In this document: piece by piece, positions 24,775-33,998 of the stretch
Position numbering within the stretch: position 1 is the first letter of the stretch
Layout: every line of letters begins with the position of its first letter
From: Thermoleptolyngbya sp046719575
GTDB lineage: Bacteria > Cyanobacteriota > Cyanobacteriia > Elainellales > Elainellaceae
Assembly: GCA_046719575.1 (NCBI GenBank)
Contig: JBDNCP010000001.1
Span: 34,670 to 98,669 of the forward strand
Direction of reading: 5' to 3'
DNA length: 64,000 bases
Position numbers and translations under genes: made by a program
Notes under the pieces: generated by a model
What the model was told of the DNA's origin: nothing
The model's input: the letters and a program-made list of their open reading frames with translations, nothing else
Databases searched by the model: none

Positions 24775-26316
24775 TCACTTGCTAACTGGACTAGACACAG
24801 GCAGTAAGTCAGCAGTTGTCGCATCGGGGGCGATCGCCAGGCGGGTTTCGGCCGGGGTCGTGACGCTAGCGATCAGGGCGCTGCTAGTGGGTTCGATCCA
24901 GCGGACGAGCCAGTTGGGTTGAATGCCCAGCAGAAAGATAATCCAGGCTAGCACTAGGGCCGGAACTCGCTCTGCCCATTCCACCTTTGGAAAATAGGCG
25001 ATCGCATTATCCAGCTTGCCAAAGCAGGTGCGGTTTAGCAGAATCACAAAGTACACAGCGGTTAAGCCCGTGCCCACCACGCCCATCAGCGTTTGCACGG
25101 GGAATACGGCGTAGCTGCCCTGGAAGATCAGAAACTCGGCAATGAAGCCCACCAGACCGGGAATGCCTGCGCTGGCCATGCCGCCCAAAATTAGCAGAGC
25201 GCTGACCGACGGCAGACCGCGAATCGGGTTTAACAAGCCGTTTAGCACGTCGAGTTCGCGAGTGCCCACTTTGGTTTCGATCACGCCGACGAGGTGAAAC
25301 AGCAGCGCCAGGATTACCCCGTGGGCAAACATTTGGGCGATCGCGCCGACCATGCTGAGGCTGGTGAGGGCAGCCCCCGCCAGCAGCAGGTAGCCCATGT
25401 GCCCGACAGAACTGTAGGCGACCATGCGCTTGATGTCCTTTTGGGCGATCGCCGCCGTTGCGCCATAGAGAATGCTAACCGCAGCCCAAGTGGCCAGCCA
25501 GGGAGCCAGCAGCGCCCAGGCATCGGGAAACAGCGACAAACAGAACCGAAAGATGCCGTAGGCTCCCAGCTTGGCCAGCACGCCGCCCAGCAGAATGGCG
25601 ACCGGAGCCGAAGCCGACACATAGGTATCGGGTAGCCAAGTGTGGAAGGGCACTAGCGGCACCTTGATACCGAAACCGATTAGCAGCGTCACCAATAGCC
25701 CCACTTGCAACCCCAGTGGCAGCGTTTGCCCCATGAGGGTGTTGTAGTCAAAAGACTGGCTGCCCGTGAACCAGACCAACCCCAGGAAGCCCGCCAGAAT
25801 CAGCGCTCCCGACAGGGCGGTATAGATCAAAAATTTGACCGCTGCGTAGCCCCGCTTTTCGCCGCCCCAGATGGAGATTAGCAGGTAGAAAGGCACTAGC
25901 TCCAGTTCATAGAGCAGGAAGAATAGCATCAGGTTTTGTGCGACGAATGCGCCCGCTACGCCGCCGCTGACCAGCAGCACCAGCCCATAAAACAGGCGCG
26001 GCCGCTCGGTTGTTTCGGCACTGCTAAAGATGGCGATCCAGGTGAGTAGGCTATTTAGCACCAGCAGCACCAGCGACAGACCATCCACACCGAGGCGATA
26101 GTCCAGCCCCAGCGGCTCAATCCACGGCAGATATTCCTGCATTTGCAGACCTGGATTGCTAAGGTCAAACTGGCTGGCGAGAAACAGCGTGTAGACCAGA
26201 ATGCCTGCGGAACCCCAGAGGGCGATCGCCCGGACTTTTGCACCTGAAATCGACGGCGGCAGCAGCGCCAGCGCAAGAGCAGCAACAATGGGTAGCCAGA
26301 TCAAGATGCTGAGCAT
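24775..26316 (-). CDS. ndhD3: NAD(P)H-quinone oxidoreductase subunit NdhD3
   Basis: This 513-residue antiporter-like membrane subunit has about 14 helices and family landmarks LLYELELVPFYLLISIWGGE (essential Glu), KVPLVPFHTWLPDTYVSAS and KRMVAYSSVGHMGYLLLAG. It forms the distal proton-pumping arm of NDH-1MS, replacing NdhD1. The ATG at 26316 (MLSILIWLPIVAA) fits the family better than 26334. It lies 40 bases downstream of ndhF3. Assignment to the D3 type rests on operon partners. Confidence 0.93.
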   Translation of the reverse strand: MLSILIWLPIVAALALALLPPSISGAKVRAIALWGSAGILVYTLFLASQFDLSNPGLQMQEYLPWIEPLGLDYRLGVDGLSLVLLVLNSLLTWIAIFSSAETTERPRLFYGLVLLVSGGVAGAFVAQNLMLFFLLYELELVPFYLLISIWGGEKRGYAAVKFLIYTALSGALILAGFLGLVWFTGSQSFDYNTLMGQTLPLGLQVGLLVTLLIGFGIKVPLVPFHTWLPDTYVSASAPVAILLGGVLAKLGAYGIFRFCLSLFPDAWALLAPWLATWAAVSILYGATAAIAQKDIKRMVAYSSVGHMGYLLLAGAALTSLSMVGAIAQMFAHGVILALLFHLVGVIETKVGTRELDVLNGLLNPIRGLPSVSALLILGGMASAGIPGLVGFIAEFLIFQGSYAVFPVQTLMGVVGTGLTAVYFVILLNRTCFGKLDNAIAYFPKVEWAERVPALVLAWIIFLLGIQPNWLVRWIEPTSSALIASVTTPAETRLAIAPDATTADLLPVSSPVSK

Positions 26317-26356
26317 AGGTTTGATAAGAATCAAAAATGGGGGTCAGGGTGAGGAC

Positions 26357-28216
26357 TTAGCCAAAGACGACGAGCTTCAGGTTTGACAGAATCGACCAAG
26401 CGCTGAGGACAATCAGCAGCGTCAGACCAACGGCAATGGTCAGCGCGTAGAACTGAGTCTTGCCAGTGTTGCCATATTTCAGAGTTTCGCCACCAAAGAT
26501 GGAGGCAACGCCGACCAAGTTCACTAGCCCATCAACAATGTAGCGATCGCCCCAGTCCACTAGGCGCGACACGATATCCACGCTGCCTACCACGCTAGAG
26601 CGATAGAGCTTGGGCGTATAAAAGTCGTAAGCCAGCAGGTCTTGCAGCGGTTTCCAGGGCAGGCGCACGGGCTTTTCGACGGGGCCCAGATACACCACAG
26701 CGGCGATCGCCATGCCTGCCACACTCGACCAGGTGAGCAGCAGAGCAGCGGTTTTGTCCAGTTGCGCCCAGTTTGGCAGCAGATCCAGGCTTTGCAGCAC
26801 CAGCGGCAGGTGCAGGGTAAAGGCCGCCATGATCACCATTGGCAGGGTTACGGGCCAGAGATTTTCGGGCGATCGCTGGGCCATTTGCTTAGCTTGGTTG
26901 CCAAAAATCAGGCAAAACACCCGCACCACACTGAAGGCCACCAGATCATTCACCACCAGCAAGATGATTGCCACGGTCGGGGAGTCTTCAAGCAGTCCGT
27001 CCACCAGTTTTAGCAACGCCCAAAACCCGCCAAAAGGGGGAATTGCCACCAGACCCAGTGCCCCAATCGCATAAGACAATCCTGATACTGGACGACGGCT
27101 CCACAGCCCGCCCAGTTGCGTCAGGTTTTGCGTAATGCTGTTCAGCACGATGGAGCCACAACTCATAACCATTGCTGAAACGGCCACCGCGTAGGTCAGC
27201 AGCAGCAGCAGCGCCGCCTGCGTCTGCCCCGCGCCCACTGCCATAAACACGATGCCCATGTAGGCGCTGGCTAAATAAGAGAGCGATCGCTTTACGTCGA
27301 TCTGTGCGATGGAAATCAGGGACGCGCCTAGGGCGGTGACGGCTCCAATGGCAATGACGGCAGTGGTGACGGTAGGCGACAATGCCAGCACAGGTTGCAG
27401 CTTGATCAGCACCCAGGCCCCCGTCGCCACCACGACCGAATTTCGCAGAACGGTGCTGGGAAAGGGGCCTTCCATCGCCTCATCCAGCCACAAATGCAGC
27501 GGAAACTGAGCGCACTTGCCCATTGGCCCCGCCACCAGCGCCAGCCCCACTAGCGTCATCAGCTTTGGATTGACCTCCGCCGTTTGCGCCCAGACCGCCA
27601 GCCCGTCAAAGTCCCACGTACCCGCCAGCGGGTAAATCGCCAGCACGCCCATCAGCAAAAACAGGTCGCCAATTCGCTTAGTCAAAAAGGCATCCCGTGC
27701 CCCTGTGACCACCAGCGACTGGTTAAACCAAAAGCCAATTAGCAGGTAAGTTCCCAGGGTCAGGATCTCCAAAATCATGTAGGCAAAAAACAGCGAGTCG
27801 CACAGCGCCAGGGCGCACATGCCGCCTTCAAACAGCGCCAGCAGCGCAAAGAACCGCGCCCAGCCCCAGTCCATTTCTAGATAGCCGACGGCGTAGAGTT
27901 GGGATAGGAAGTTAATCCCGGTTACGAGCAGAATCGCACCGATGGTCAGGGCAGACACCTCCAGGGGCAGAGTTAGATCCAGCCCTGCGACCGTCAGCCA
28001 GTGCAGGCGAAACTCGACGGCGGGCTGCTGCCAGACGGCTGGAAAAATCAGCAGCGCGTGCAAAAAGGCGATCGCCGTCATGATCAGGTTCACATATCCT
28101 GCTGGGCGCGGCCCTGTCAGGCGAGTCACTGAGGGAAACCAGAGGATAGACAGCACCATGCCCATCAGCGGGTAGCAAGGTATCAGCCAGGCACTTTGAA
28201 TCAGGAGTTCAGCCAT
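26357..28216 (-). CDS. ndhF3: NAD(P)H-quinone oxidoreductase subunit NdhF3
   Basis: This 619-residue NuoL/NdhF-type subunit has about 16 transmembrane helices, KCAQFPLHLWLDEAMEGPFP with catalytic Lys/His positions, ALIS-like ITKRIGDLFLLMG and DVKRSLSYLASAYMG, and a C-terminal lateral-helix region. It is the first gene of the CO2-uptake operon. The ATG at 28216 (MAELLIQSAWLIPCY) is chosen; an open frame from 28276 lacks family similarity. The 478-base upstream gap carries three copies of a 14-16 bp motif that could be the regulatory site. Confidence 0.94.
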   Translation of the reverse strand: MAELLIQSAWLIPCYPLMGMVLSILWFPSVTRLTGPRPAGYVNLIMTAIAFLHALLIFPAVWQQPAVEFRLHWLTVAGLDLTLPLEVSALTIGAILLVTGINFLSQLYAVGYLEMDWGWARFFALLALFEGGMCALALCDSLFFAYMILEILTLGTYLLIGFWFNQSLVVTGARDAFLTKRIGDLFLLMGVLAIYPLAGTWDFDGLAVWAQTAEVNPKLMTLVGLALVAGPMGKCAQFPLHLWLDEAMEGPFPSTVLRNSVVVATGAWVLIKLQPVLALSPTVTTAVIAIGAVTALGASLISIAQIDVKRSLSYLASAYMGIVFMAVGAGQTQAALLLLLTYAVAVSAMVMSCGSIVLNSITQNLTQLGGLWSRRPVSGLSYAIGALGLVAIPPFGGFWALLKLVDGLLEDSPTVAIILLVVNDLVAFSVVRVFCLIFGNQAKQMAQRSPENLWPVTLPMVIMAAFTLHLPLVLQSLDLLPNWAQLDKTAALLLTWSSVAGMAIAAVVYLGPVEKPVRLPWKPLQDLLAYDFYTPKLYRSSVVGSVDIVSRLVDWGDRYIVDGLVNLVGVASIFGGETLKYGNTGKTQFYALTIAVGLTLLIVLSAWSILSNLKLVVFG

Positions 28217-28393
28217 ATTCCAGGGGTTGGGTGAGGGATGCGGTCTGAAAGCGAAGTAGCTCGACACCTCAACCATCCAGACCTACTCCAAATTGGCTCT
28301 GCGATGCAGGACAGGACATCAGCGTCAGAGCAGAGGGGGTCGCGGTTGGAAGGTTGAGCGCGAAGACCTAAGTCTATGGCGACCTAGATAGAT

Positions 28394-28504
28394 ATCGAGA
28401 AAAGTCTATATCAGATGTTTTCTAGATTAGCTTAAAACCTAAAGCAAATCGGAACTAGATAGACTTTCTTCGATACGAATCGCTTAATGCATCAAAGAAA
28501 GTCT
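28394..28504. promoter_or_regulatory. Three-copy ATCRARRAAAGTCT motif, candidate operator of ndhF3
   Basis: Three near-identical copies occur: ATCGAGAAAAGTCTAT at 28394-28409, the inverted copy ATAGACTTTCTTCGAT at 28459-28474, and ATCAAAGAAAGTCT at 28491-28504. The second and third form a 14-bp inverted repeat around 16 bases. They lie 178-288 bases upstream of the ndhF3 start. The operon is known to be controlled by LysR-type CcmR/NdhR in other species, but the sequence here does not match the published NdhR site that I remember, so the binding factor is open. Confidence 0.55.
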
Positions 28505-28588
28505 GCTTATAGTCTGCTTATAATCTGCCGATGTTGCTCATGTTGTCCTACGGTTCTCTGCAAGTTCCCTGCAAGTTCCTCATGCAGA

Positions 28589-28626
28589 AAGCGGATGCGA
28601 GAAGAGGAGTCCTCTAGCATCCGCTT
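28589..28626 (-). terminator. Hairpin downstream of the cyclophilin gene
   Basis: AAGCGGATGC (28589-28598) pairs with GCATCCGCTT (28617-28626), and an inner AGAGGA/TCCTCT pair extends the stem. It follows the minus-strand cyclophilin stop by 69 bases. No T-run follows, so an intrinsic terminator is only possible. Confidence 0.45.
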
Positions 28627-28694
28627 GGTTGGGGAACATTTCTCACGCCTTGGGTCAGGGGTGAAGGGGGTGAAGGGGTTAGCTCAAACCAAGG

Positions 28695-29120
28695 CTAAGG
28701 TTCGATTTTGACCGACAGAATCTTATCCCCTGGACGAATCGCGTTCACTACGTCCATGTCTTCCGTTTTGCCGAAGACGGTGTGCTTGCCGTCTAGGTGG
28801 GGCTGCGGCGAGTGGCAGATAAAGAACTGACTGCCACCTGTGTCTTTGCCTGCGTGGGCCATCGACAGGGAGCCGGCCTGATGTTTGTGGGGATTGCCAG
28901 CGGTTTCGCACTTGATGGTGTAGCCCGGGCCGCCGCGGCCGTCGCCGTTGGGGCAGCCACCCTGAATCACAAAGTCGGGGATGACGCGGTGAAAGTTCAG
29001 CCCGTCATAAAAGCCCTTGTTCGACAAATCTACAAAGTTTTTCACGGTGTTGGGCGCGTCCTGGTCAAATAGTTCTAGGGTAATCGTGCCCTTCTCGGTT
29101 TCCATAATGGCGCGGGTCAT
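28695..29120 (-). CDS. Cyclophilin-type peptidyl-prolyl cis-trans isomerase
   Basis: This 141-residue minimal cyclophilin has DLSNKGFYDGLNFHRVIPDF (catalytic Arg in FHRV), IQGGCPNGDGRGGPGYTIKC, LSMAHAGKDTGGSQFFICHS and LDGKHTVFGKTEDM. It catalyses proline isomerisation in protein folding. No signal peptide is present, so it is cytosolic. The ATG at 29120 is preceded on the coding strand by AGGAGATCCT, which decides against 29141. Confidence 0.95.
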   Translation of the reverse strand: MTRAIMETEKGTITLELFDQDAPNTVKNFVDLSNKGFYDGLNFHRVIPDFVIQGGCPNGDGRGGPGYTIKCETAGNPHKHQAGSLSMAHAGKDTGGSQFFICHSPQPHLDGKHTVFGKTEDMDVVNAIRPGDKILSVKIEP

Positions 29121-29207
29121 AGGATCTCCTGAGAATTTCAAACGAGCATTTGGATTAAAAATGCCTGTGAATGCATCTTCGGATGAAGGATATGCCGTCT
29201 TAGTGTA

Positions 29208-31685
29208 TCAACTGGGGCGATCGCTCAGATCAACGCCCAGAAATCGATCGAAAAAGCGCGATCGCCAGATAAAGCGCAGCAGCAAGCACCACTCCAGCGC
29301 CACCAGCCCGATGTAGAGATAGCCAGGAATACTCAGCGGCGATAGCTCGAAGAATTCTCGCAGTGGCGGTATCGCGACAATCAGCAGGTAAATGCCCAGC
29401 AGGGCGATCGCCATCAGGGTATAGCGCCAGTCGCCGCTGTAGGGTTCGCCGCCCACCCAGGCGCGGGTTGGGGGTTTGAGAAACGGCAGCAGACACAGTT
29501 GCCCCAAAATTAGAATCGTCACCAAGGCACTGCGGGGCAGGGAATAATCTACCTGGCGGAGTTCCTGAAACGGTGGCAAATCTAGCACAGCGCTGACCAG
29601 AAAGAAGAGATACACCAGCAGCGACACTAGCGTTAGGCTGAGGGTGGCAGGCACGACAAAATGCAGCATCGAGCGCACCAGCCCGCCGCGGGGTGTGGGC
29701 GCGGGCTTGGCCCAGACTGGAATAAAGATCGTGGGCAGCCCCACGCCAATCAGCGTGACCACTGCGCTCTGCTTGTTTTCGAGCGGGAAGCTATCGGTGA
29801 CGATGGCCGTGGCAAAGATCAGCAGCGTGACGCAAAACACCCGCACCAAAAATAGCTTCATCACGTCCTGGATGCCGCTGCGAATCCGCTGTCCTTCCAA
29901 AAACGCATGGGGCAAGGCAGCAAAGGAGTCTCGCAGTAGCACGATGTCCGCAACGCCGCGAGTGGCTTTGCTGCCGCTTTCCATGGCGATCGCCAGATGG
30001 GCCTGCTTTAGCGCCAGCACGTCGTTCACGCCATCGCCGATCATGGCGACATAGCGCCCCGACTTTCTTAGCGCTTTAACCAGATCGGCTTTCTGGTCGG
30101 GCGTGATGCGGCCAAACACGGTGTGTGTCTGGGCGGCCTGGGCAAATTGGGCGGCATCGAGGTCTGCGAGTTCTGAGCCGGAAATCAGGGATATGCGATC
30201 GCTCAGTCCGGCCTGCTTGGCCAGCGCCGCAACGGTTTGTGGGTTGTCGCCAGAGATAATTTTTACTTCGATGCCTGCCTGCCGGAAGCCCTGGAGCGTT
30301 TCGTAGGCCTCTGGTCGCAACTGGTCGCTAAAGCACAATAGCCCCAGCGGCGTGAGATCGGGTGGAATCTGGGGGACGGCAACGGTTTCTTTTAGCACGG
30401 CCCAGTCGGCACTCCAGGCCAGCAGCACTAACCGCAGTCCTTCCTCGGTCATGCGCCGTATTCGGCTGACCCAGTTGGCGGGCAGGGGCGCAGCTTTGAG
30501 CAGGACTTCGGGCGCACCCAGCACGTAGGTTCCGGGGCGCGGGCCGTCGTCGAAGGCGATCGCGCTCCATTTGCGTGCTGAGGAAAATGGCACTTCGGCA
30601 ATGGGCGATCGCCTTCGACCCGGACACACAGCGGCGATCGCCTCACTGGTGCGATTCGTAGCGCTGAGGCTGGCAGCAAAATCGCCCAAGTGCGATCGCA
30701 GTTCTTCCTCTGGAATGCCGATTGGATAGACAGCCTCCAGCGTCAGGTGATTGGTCGTCAGCGTTCCGGTTTTGTCTAGACACAGCACCTCCACATGGCT
30801 CAGCGACTCCACCGCATTTGCCTGCTGAATCAACACCTGCTGACCCAGCATCCGCACGGCTCCCAGTCCATAAGCCAGCGTAATCGCCAGCAGCAGGCCT
30901 GCGGGAACTAACCCCGCCACCACCGCCGCCCGCTGCGCCACGTCATTGAGCGAATAGGACTGGCTAAGAAAGCTAATGCCGATCAAAATCCACAAAAAGC
31001 AGGCGATCAGCACAAATACGCGAATCACAACGTTAATTTCACGCTGGAGCGGGGTCAGGATGTTGCGAAACGCCCGCGCTCCAGCCATTAACTGATAAGC
31101 AAAGGTGTCTTTACCCACTTTCTGCGCCTCATAGCAGGCCGTGCCACTGACGCAAAAGCTACCCGAATAGACTGGCTCGCCCGCAGTTTTGGGAACCAGT
31201 TCTGATTCACCCGTCAGCAGCGACTCGTCTAGCTCTGCATGGCCCTCGCCCAAAATCACTCCATCCACCACCACCTGATCGCCCGGCCGCAGCAGCAGCA
31301 CATCCCCCAGCACGATCTCATTGGGGTCAATTTCGCGCTCCCGTCCAGCGCGGATTACAGTTGCTTTGGGTCGGCTCAGGAGGGCGATTTGATCTAGCTT
31401 CCGTTTTGCCCAAATTTCTTGATAAATATTAATCAGCACGCCGCCAAAGATGACGACCACCACCAAAAATCCGTCGCCGGGCCGCCGCAGCAAAAACATC
31501 ACCAGGCTGAGCAAAAAGAAAACGCCGTTGACAAACGTAAACAGATTTTCACGAAGAATCTGCCCGTAGGAGCGGGTGGATTGGAGGGAGACATTATTGC
31601 CTTGTCCGGCTGCGCGTCGTGCGATCGCCTCGTCCTCAGTCAGCCCGTGCAGCGCAAAGACTTGAGGAACACCCGCATCACTCAT
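29208..31685 (-). CDS. P-type cation-transporting ATPase (HAD-IC family, CtpE-like)
   Basis: This 825-residue ATPase has TGES (158-161) in the actuator domain, phosphorylated Asp304 in LCLDKTGTLTTNH, MIGDGVNDVLALK in the P domain and about eight to ten membrane helices. The usual PEGL/PxxL of helix 4 reads PAGL (261-264), with the Glu replaced by Ala; the transported ion is therefore uncertain, with Ca or Mg the usual guess for CtpE relatives. There is no N-terminal CxxC heavy-metal domain. Its stop lies 87 bases before the cyclophilin start; cotranscription is possible. Confidence 0.9.
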   Translation of the reverse strand: MSDAGVPQVFALHGLTEDEAIARRAAGQGNNVSLQSTRSYGQILRENLFTFVNGVFFLLSLVMFLLRRPGDGFLVVVVIFGGVLINIYQEIWAKRKLDQIALLSRPKATVIRAGREREIDPNEIVLGDVLLLRPGDQVVVDGVILGEGHAELDESLLTGESELVPKTAGEPVYSGSFCVSGTACYEAQKVGKDTFAYQLMAGARAFRNILTPLQREINVVIRVFVLIACFLWILIGISFLSQSYSLNDVAQRAAVVAGLVPAGLLLAITLAYGLGAVRMLGQQVLIQQANAVESLSHVEVLCLDKTGTLTTNHLTLEAVYPIGIPEEELRSHLGDFAASLSATNRTSEAIAAVCPGRRRSPIAEVPFSSARKWSAIAFDDGPRPGTYVLGAPEVLLKAAPLPANWVSRIRRMTEEGLRLVLLAWSADWAVLKETVAVPQIPPDLTPLGLLCFSDQLRPEAYETLQGFRQAGIEVKIISGDNPQTVAALAKQAGLSDRISLISGSELADLDAAQFAQAAQTHTVFGRITPDQKADLVKALRKSGRYVAMIGDGVNDVLALKQAHLAIAMESGSKATRGVADIVLLRDSFAALPHAFLEGQRIRSGIQDVMKLFLVRVFCVTLLIFATAIVTDSFPLENKQSAVVTLIGVGLPTIFIPVWAKPAPTPRGGLVRSMLHFVVPATLSLTLVSLLVYLFFLVSAVLDLPPFQELRQVDYSLPRSALVTILILGQLCLLPFLKPPTRAWVGGEPYSGDWRYTLMAIALLGIYLLIVAIPPLREFFELSPLSIPGYLYIGLVALEWCLLLRFIWRSRFFDRFLGVDLSDRPS

Positions 31686-31724
31686 ATCCGTGTGTCAAGT
31701 CCGTATGACGGCTAGTGTAGCAAG

Positions 31725-33170
31725 TTAGAGGTTGGGGGTTATGGGTGGCGCATCGGCATCGGCGGAGGTTTTGGAGGACGGCTCTGAGGTTGGGCTGGGC
31801 GATCGCTCGATGCGAATCTGGTGCAGGCGGGGGCCCGCGGCCGAAGTCACCGTCAGGTGCAAATCGCCATAGCGGAGGCTGTCGCCTTGCACAGGGATTT
31901 TTTGCAACTGGTGAATCAAAAAGCCGCCCAGCGTTTGGTAGTCGTCTAGAATTGGCAGATCAAGGTTGAGCGTCTCATTCACCTCTTCTAAGGTCATTTG
32001 CGCCTGTACCAGTGTCGTTCGCTCGTCGATCTGCTGGATCATCGGCTCCTCTTCGGGAGTTTCTGGCTCATCAGGATAGCCGATAATCTCGGAGGCCAGA
32101 TCCTTCAGCGTGACCAGTCCGGCAGTGCCGCCAAACTCATCGACTACCATGACCAACGCCTGGCGCGATCGCTGCATGAGTTGCAATAACTCACTCAGTT
32201 CCAGATTCTCTGGCACAAACTGGGCGGGGCGCACCCAGGGTGTAATCGGGCTTTCTAGCGTAATTTGTCCCTGCACCAGCGGAGCCGCCAGTTCTTTGAA
32301 ATAGATAATGCCCAGGATGTCATCCAGCGAGTCGCCAATGACGGGATAGCGTGAGTGCCCGGTTTCCGCAACGGCATCCAGCAGGTCTTGAAAGGTTGCG
32401 TCTTGGGGCAGCGCCGTGATGCTGATGCGAGGCACCATGACCGCCTGCACAGAGACTTCGGAAAACTCCAGGGCATTGCTGAGCAACTCTCGCTCCTCTT
32501 CTTCGAGTCCGCTGGTTTCGCTGGAGGTCTGGATAATAAGCTGCAATTCTTCTGGCGTGACTCGGTTATACCAGCCTTGGTTGCTATCGCGGATGCCGAT
32601 CAGCCGCAGCAGCCAGTGGGTAGACTGGTTTAGCACCCAAATAAAGGGGTTAAAAAAGCGGGCGATCGCCAGACTGGGGGGCCCCAAAAACCGCGCCAGT
32701 TGCTCTGGATAAAGCAGCGCCAGCGCTTTGGGGCAGAGTTCTCCTAGCACAATCTGCAAATAGGCAATCAGCAAAAAGGACACCAAAATCCCTACAGAAT
32801 GGGAAATTGCCAGTTGCCCCGTCGCGCCCAGCGGCAAACGGCTGAGTCCCCCTTGCAGCAGCACGGCCACCGTCTTTTCGCCAATCCAGCCCAGCGCCAA
32901 ACTGGATAAGGTAATGCCCAACTGTGCCGTAGACAGCAGCCTTTCCAGACTCCGCTGCAAATCCTGAACCGTTCTTGCCTGCACGTCGCCAGCCATTACC
33001 AACTGACTAATGCGTGACTGTCGCACTGATACAATTGAAAACTCCGCCGCCACAAAAAACGCATTAATGGCGATCAGCGACAAAACCGCCAGAAGCCGCA
33101 ACATCACGCCAGAGGTGGTGAGGGGCTGAACAGCGCTGATCGCAACAACCGAAGCAGCAGGAGAAATCAT
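31725..33170 (-). CDS. CNNM/CorC-HlyC family membrane protein (hemolysin family)
   Basis: This 481-residue protein has the DUF21/CNNM membrane domain (about 23-215, with AINAFFVAAEFSIVSVRQSR), a CBS-domain pair (about 235-350, MVPRISITALPQDATFQDLL to VVDEFGGTAGLVTLKDLASE) and a C-terminal CorC_HlyC transporter-associated domain. CNNM proteins are magnesium or sodium/magnesium transporters; the hemolysin label is historical. The start at 33170 is retained, though Met23 (33104) would also give an intact protein. It neighbours a P-type ATPase, suggesting a cation-homeostasis cluster by position only. Confidence 0.9.
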   Translation of the reverse strand: MISPAASVVAISAVQPLTTSGVMLRLLAVLSLIAINAFFVAAEFSIVSVRQSRISQLVMAGDVQARTVQDLQRSLERLLSTAQLGITLSSLALGWIGEKTVAVLLQGGLSRLPLGATGQLAISHSVGILVSFLLIAYLQIVLGELCPKALALLYPEQLARFLGPPSLAIARFFNPFIWVLNQSTHWLLRLIGIRDSNQGWYNRVTPEELQLIIQTSSETSGLEEEERELLSNALEFSEVSVQAVMVPRISITALPQDATFQDLLDAVAETGHSRYPVIGDSLDDILGIIYFKELAAPLVQGQITLESPITPWVRPAQFVPENLELSELLQLMQRSRQALVMVVDEFGGTAGLVTLKDLASEIIGYPDEPETPEEEPMIQQIDERTTLVQAQMTLEEVNETLNLDLPILDDYQTLGGFLIHQLQKIPVQGDSLRYGDLHLTVTSAAGPRLHQIRIERSPSPTSEPSSKTSADADAPPITPNL

Positions 33171-33219
33171 CCGCGACTATCAGGAAAACAGGGACAAGAC
33201 CAGAGACTCATCCAAGCCA

Positions 33220-33549
33220 CTACCCGACTCGGTTGGCATCCCGATCCCTAGCTCCAGCGTCGCTGACTCGGCTCAAGCCTTCTGTGCTGGAGCGAGATGG
33301 CTGGCTGTTGTTGATGCGGGTTTTCACATCCTCGATGATTTTAGATTCGGGAATAATAATGATCTCGTCGCGGCTGCCCTGTTCTCCAGATGCTTCGCCG
33401 CCCAGCGACGTAGGGCGCACATCGGGTTGGGTCACACCGCGCAACGCCTCCCGCCCCAGCGCATAGCCCCAGATGCCGCTTGCCACCCCTGCTCCGGCCA
33501 TGAGGGTCAGCAAGATCAACGTGAGTGCGACGGTGGAGTTGAGTTTCAT
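33220..33549 (-). CDS. Small single-pass membrane protein, function unknown
   Basis: This 109-residue protein has an N-terminal transmembrane or signal-anchor segment (VALTLILLTLMAGAGVASGI) and a hydrophilic, Ser/Arg-rich remainder with IIIIPESKIIEDVKTRIN. I do not recognise a family. It lies 49 bases upstream of the CNNM gene on the same strand, so it may be the first gene of that transcript. The start ATG at 33549 gives the cleanest N-terminus. Confidence 0.6.
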   Translation of the reverse strand: MKLNSTVALTLILLTLMAGAGVASGIWGYALGREALRGVTQPDVRPTSLGGEASGEQGSRDEIIIIPESKIIEDVKTRINNSQPSRSSTEGLSRVSDAGARDRDANRVG

Positions 33550-33807
33550 AGGGCCTTTGAGGGGGGTGCAGAACTGGCGCGATGTGAAGCAAGGAGGCTG
33601 AACGCTTCTGGAGGCGAGAAATTCAGGTGACTCTTTTACCCAAAGTCAGCGCTCTCAAAAGAAAAATGCGAACCGTTCAGAATATCAGAATATCAACAGG
33701 CTAGAAAATCGGCACTGGAAAATTCAAGTGCGTCATTTTTGAAATCCTCCCGTCCGACATTACAATGGACTAGCAAAGGCATAATGCCCGTGTGGGCGAT
33801 CGCCTGA

Positions 33808-33880
33808 CCAGGGTTGGCCGAGCGGATTAGGCAGCGAACTCATAATTCGCCTCAGGCAGGTTCGACCCCTGCACCCTGGA
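33808..33880 (+). tRNA. tRNA with CAU anticodon, probably tRNA-Ile2 (lysidine type)
   Basis: This 73-base cloverleaf has a seven-pair acceptor stem CCAGGGT/ACCCTGG, discriminator A, anticodon stem GCGAA/TTCGC with loop CTCATAA (CAT), and T-arm GCAGG-TTCGACC-CCTGC. The anticodon arm and the D-arm (TTGGCCGAGCGGATTAGGC) resemble the plastid trnI-CAU gene more than initiator or elongator tRNA-Met. I therefore call it the AUA-reading isoleucine tRNA that needs TilS lysidine modification; elongator Met cannot be excluded. The CCA end is not encoded. Confidence 0.85.
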
Positions 33881-33889
33881 TTTTCTGGG

Positions 33890-33973
33890 TTTGCCAAGAC
33901 TGGTTTGCCAAGACTGGTTTGCCAAGACTGGTTTGCCAAGACTGGTTTGCCAAGACTGGTTTGCCAAGACTGG
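33890..33973. repeat. 14-bp tandem repeat (TTTGCCAAGACTGG) x6 next to the tRNA
   Basis: Six uninterrupted 14-base copies start ten bases after the tRNA and end 25 bases before pyrE. No spacers. Confidence 0.95.
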
Positions 33974-33998
33974 GTTTTCAAGATCATCCTAACCTAAC

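Larger units (their letters stand above)
28217..28694. other. Upstream region of the ndhF3 operon
   Basis: These 478 AT-leaning bases without a gene hold the triple motif at 28394-28504, the direct repeat GTCTGCTTATA near 28501-28521, and a ten-base-pair hairpin at 28589-28626 closer to the cyclophilin gene. Confidence 0.6.

Noticed and set aside
28589..28626. Regulatory riboswitch in front of ndhF3
   Set aside because: It is a simple hairpin with no conserved riboswitch core, and it is closer to the cyclophilin gene end.
33890..33973. CRISPR array
   Set aside because: The 14-mer units are contiguous with no spacers and no cas gene is in the window. The same applies to the arrays at 20735, 40033 and 42458.
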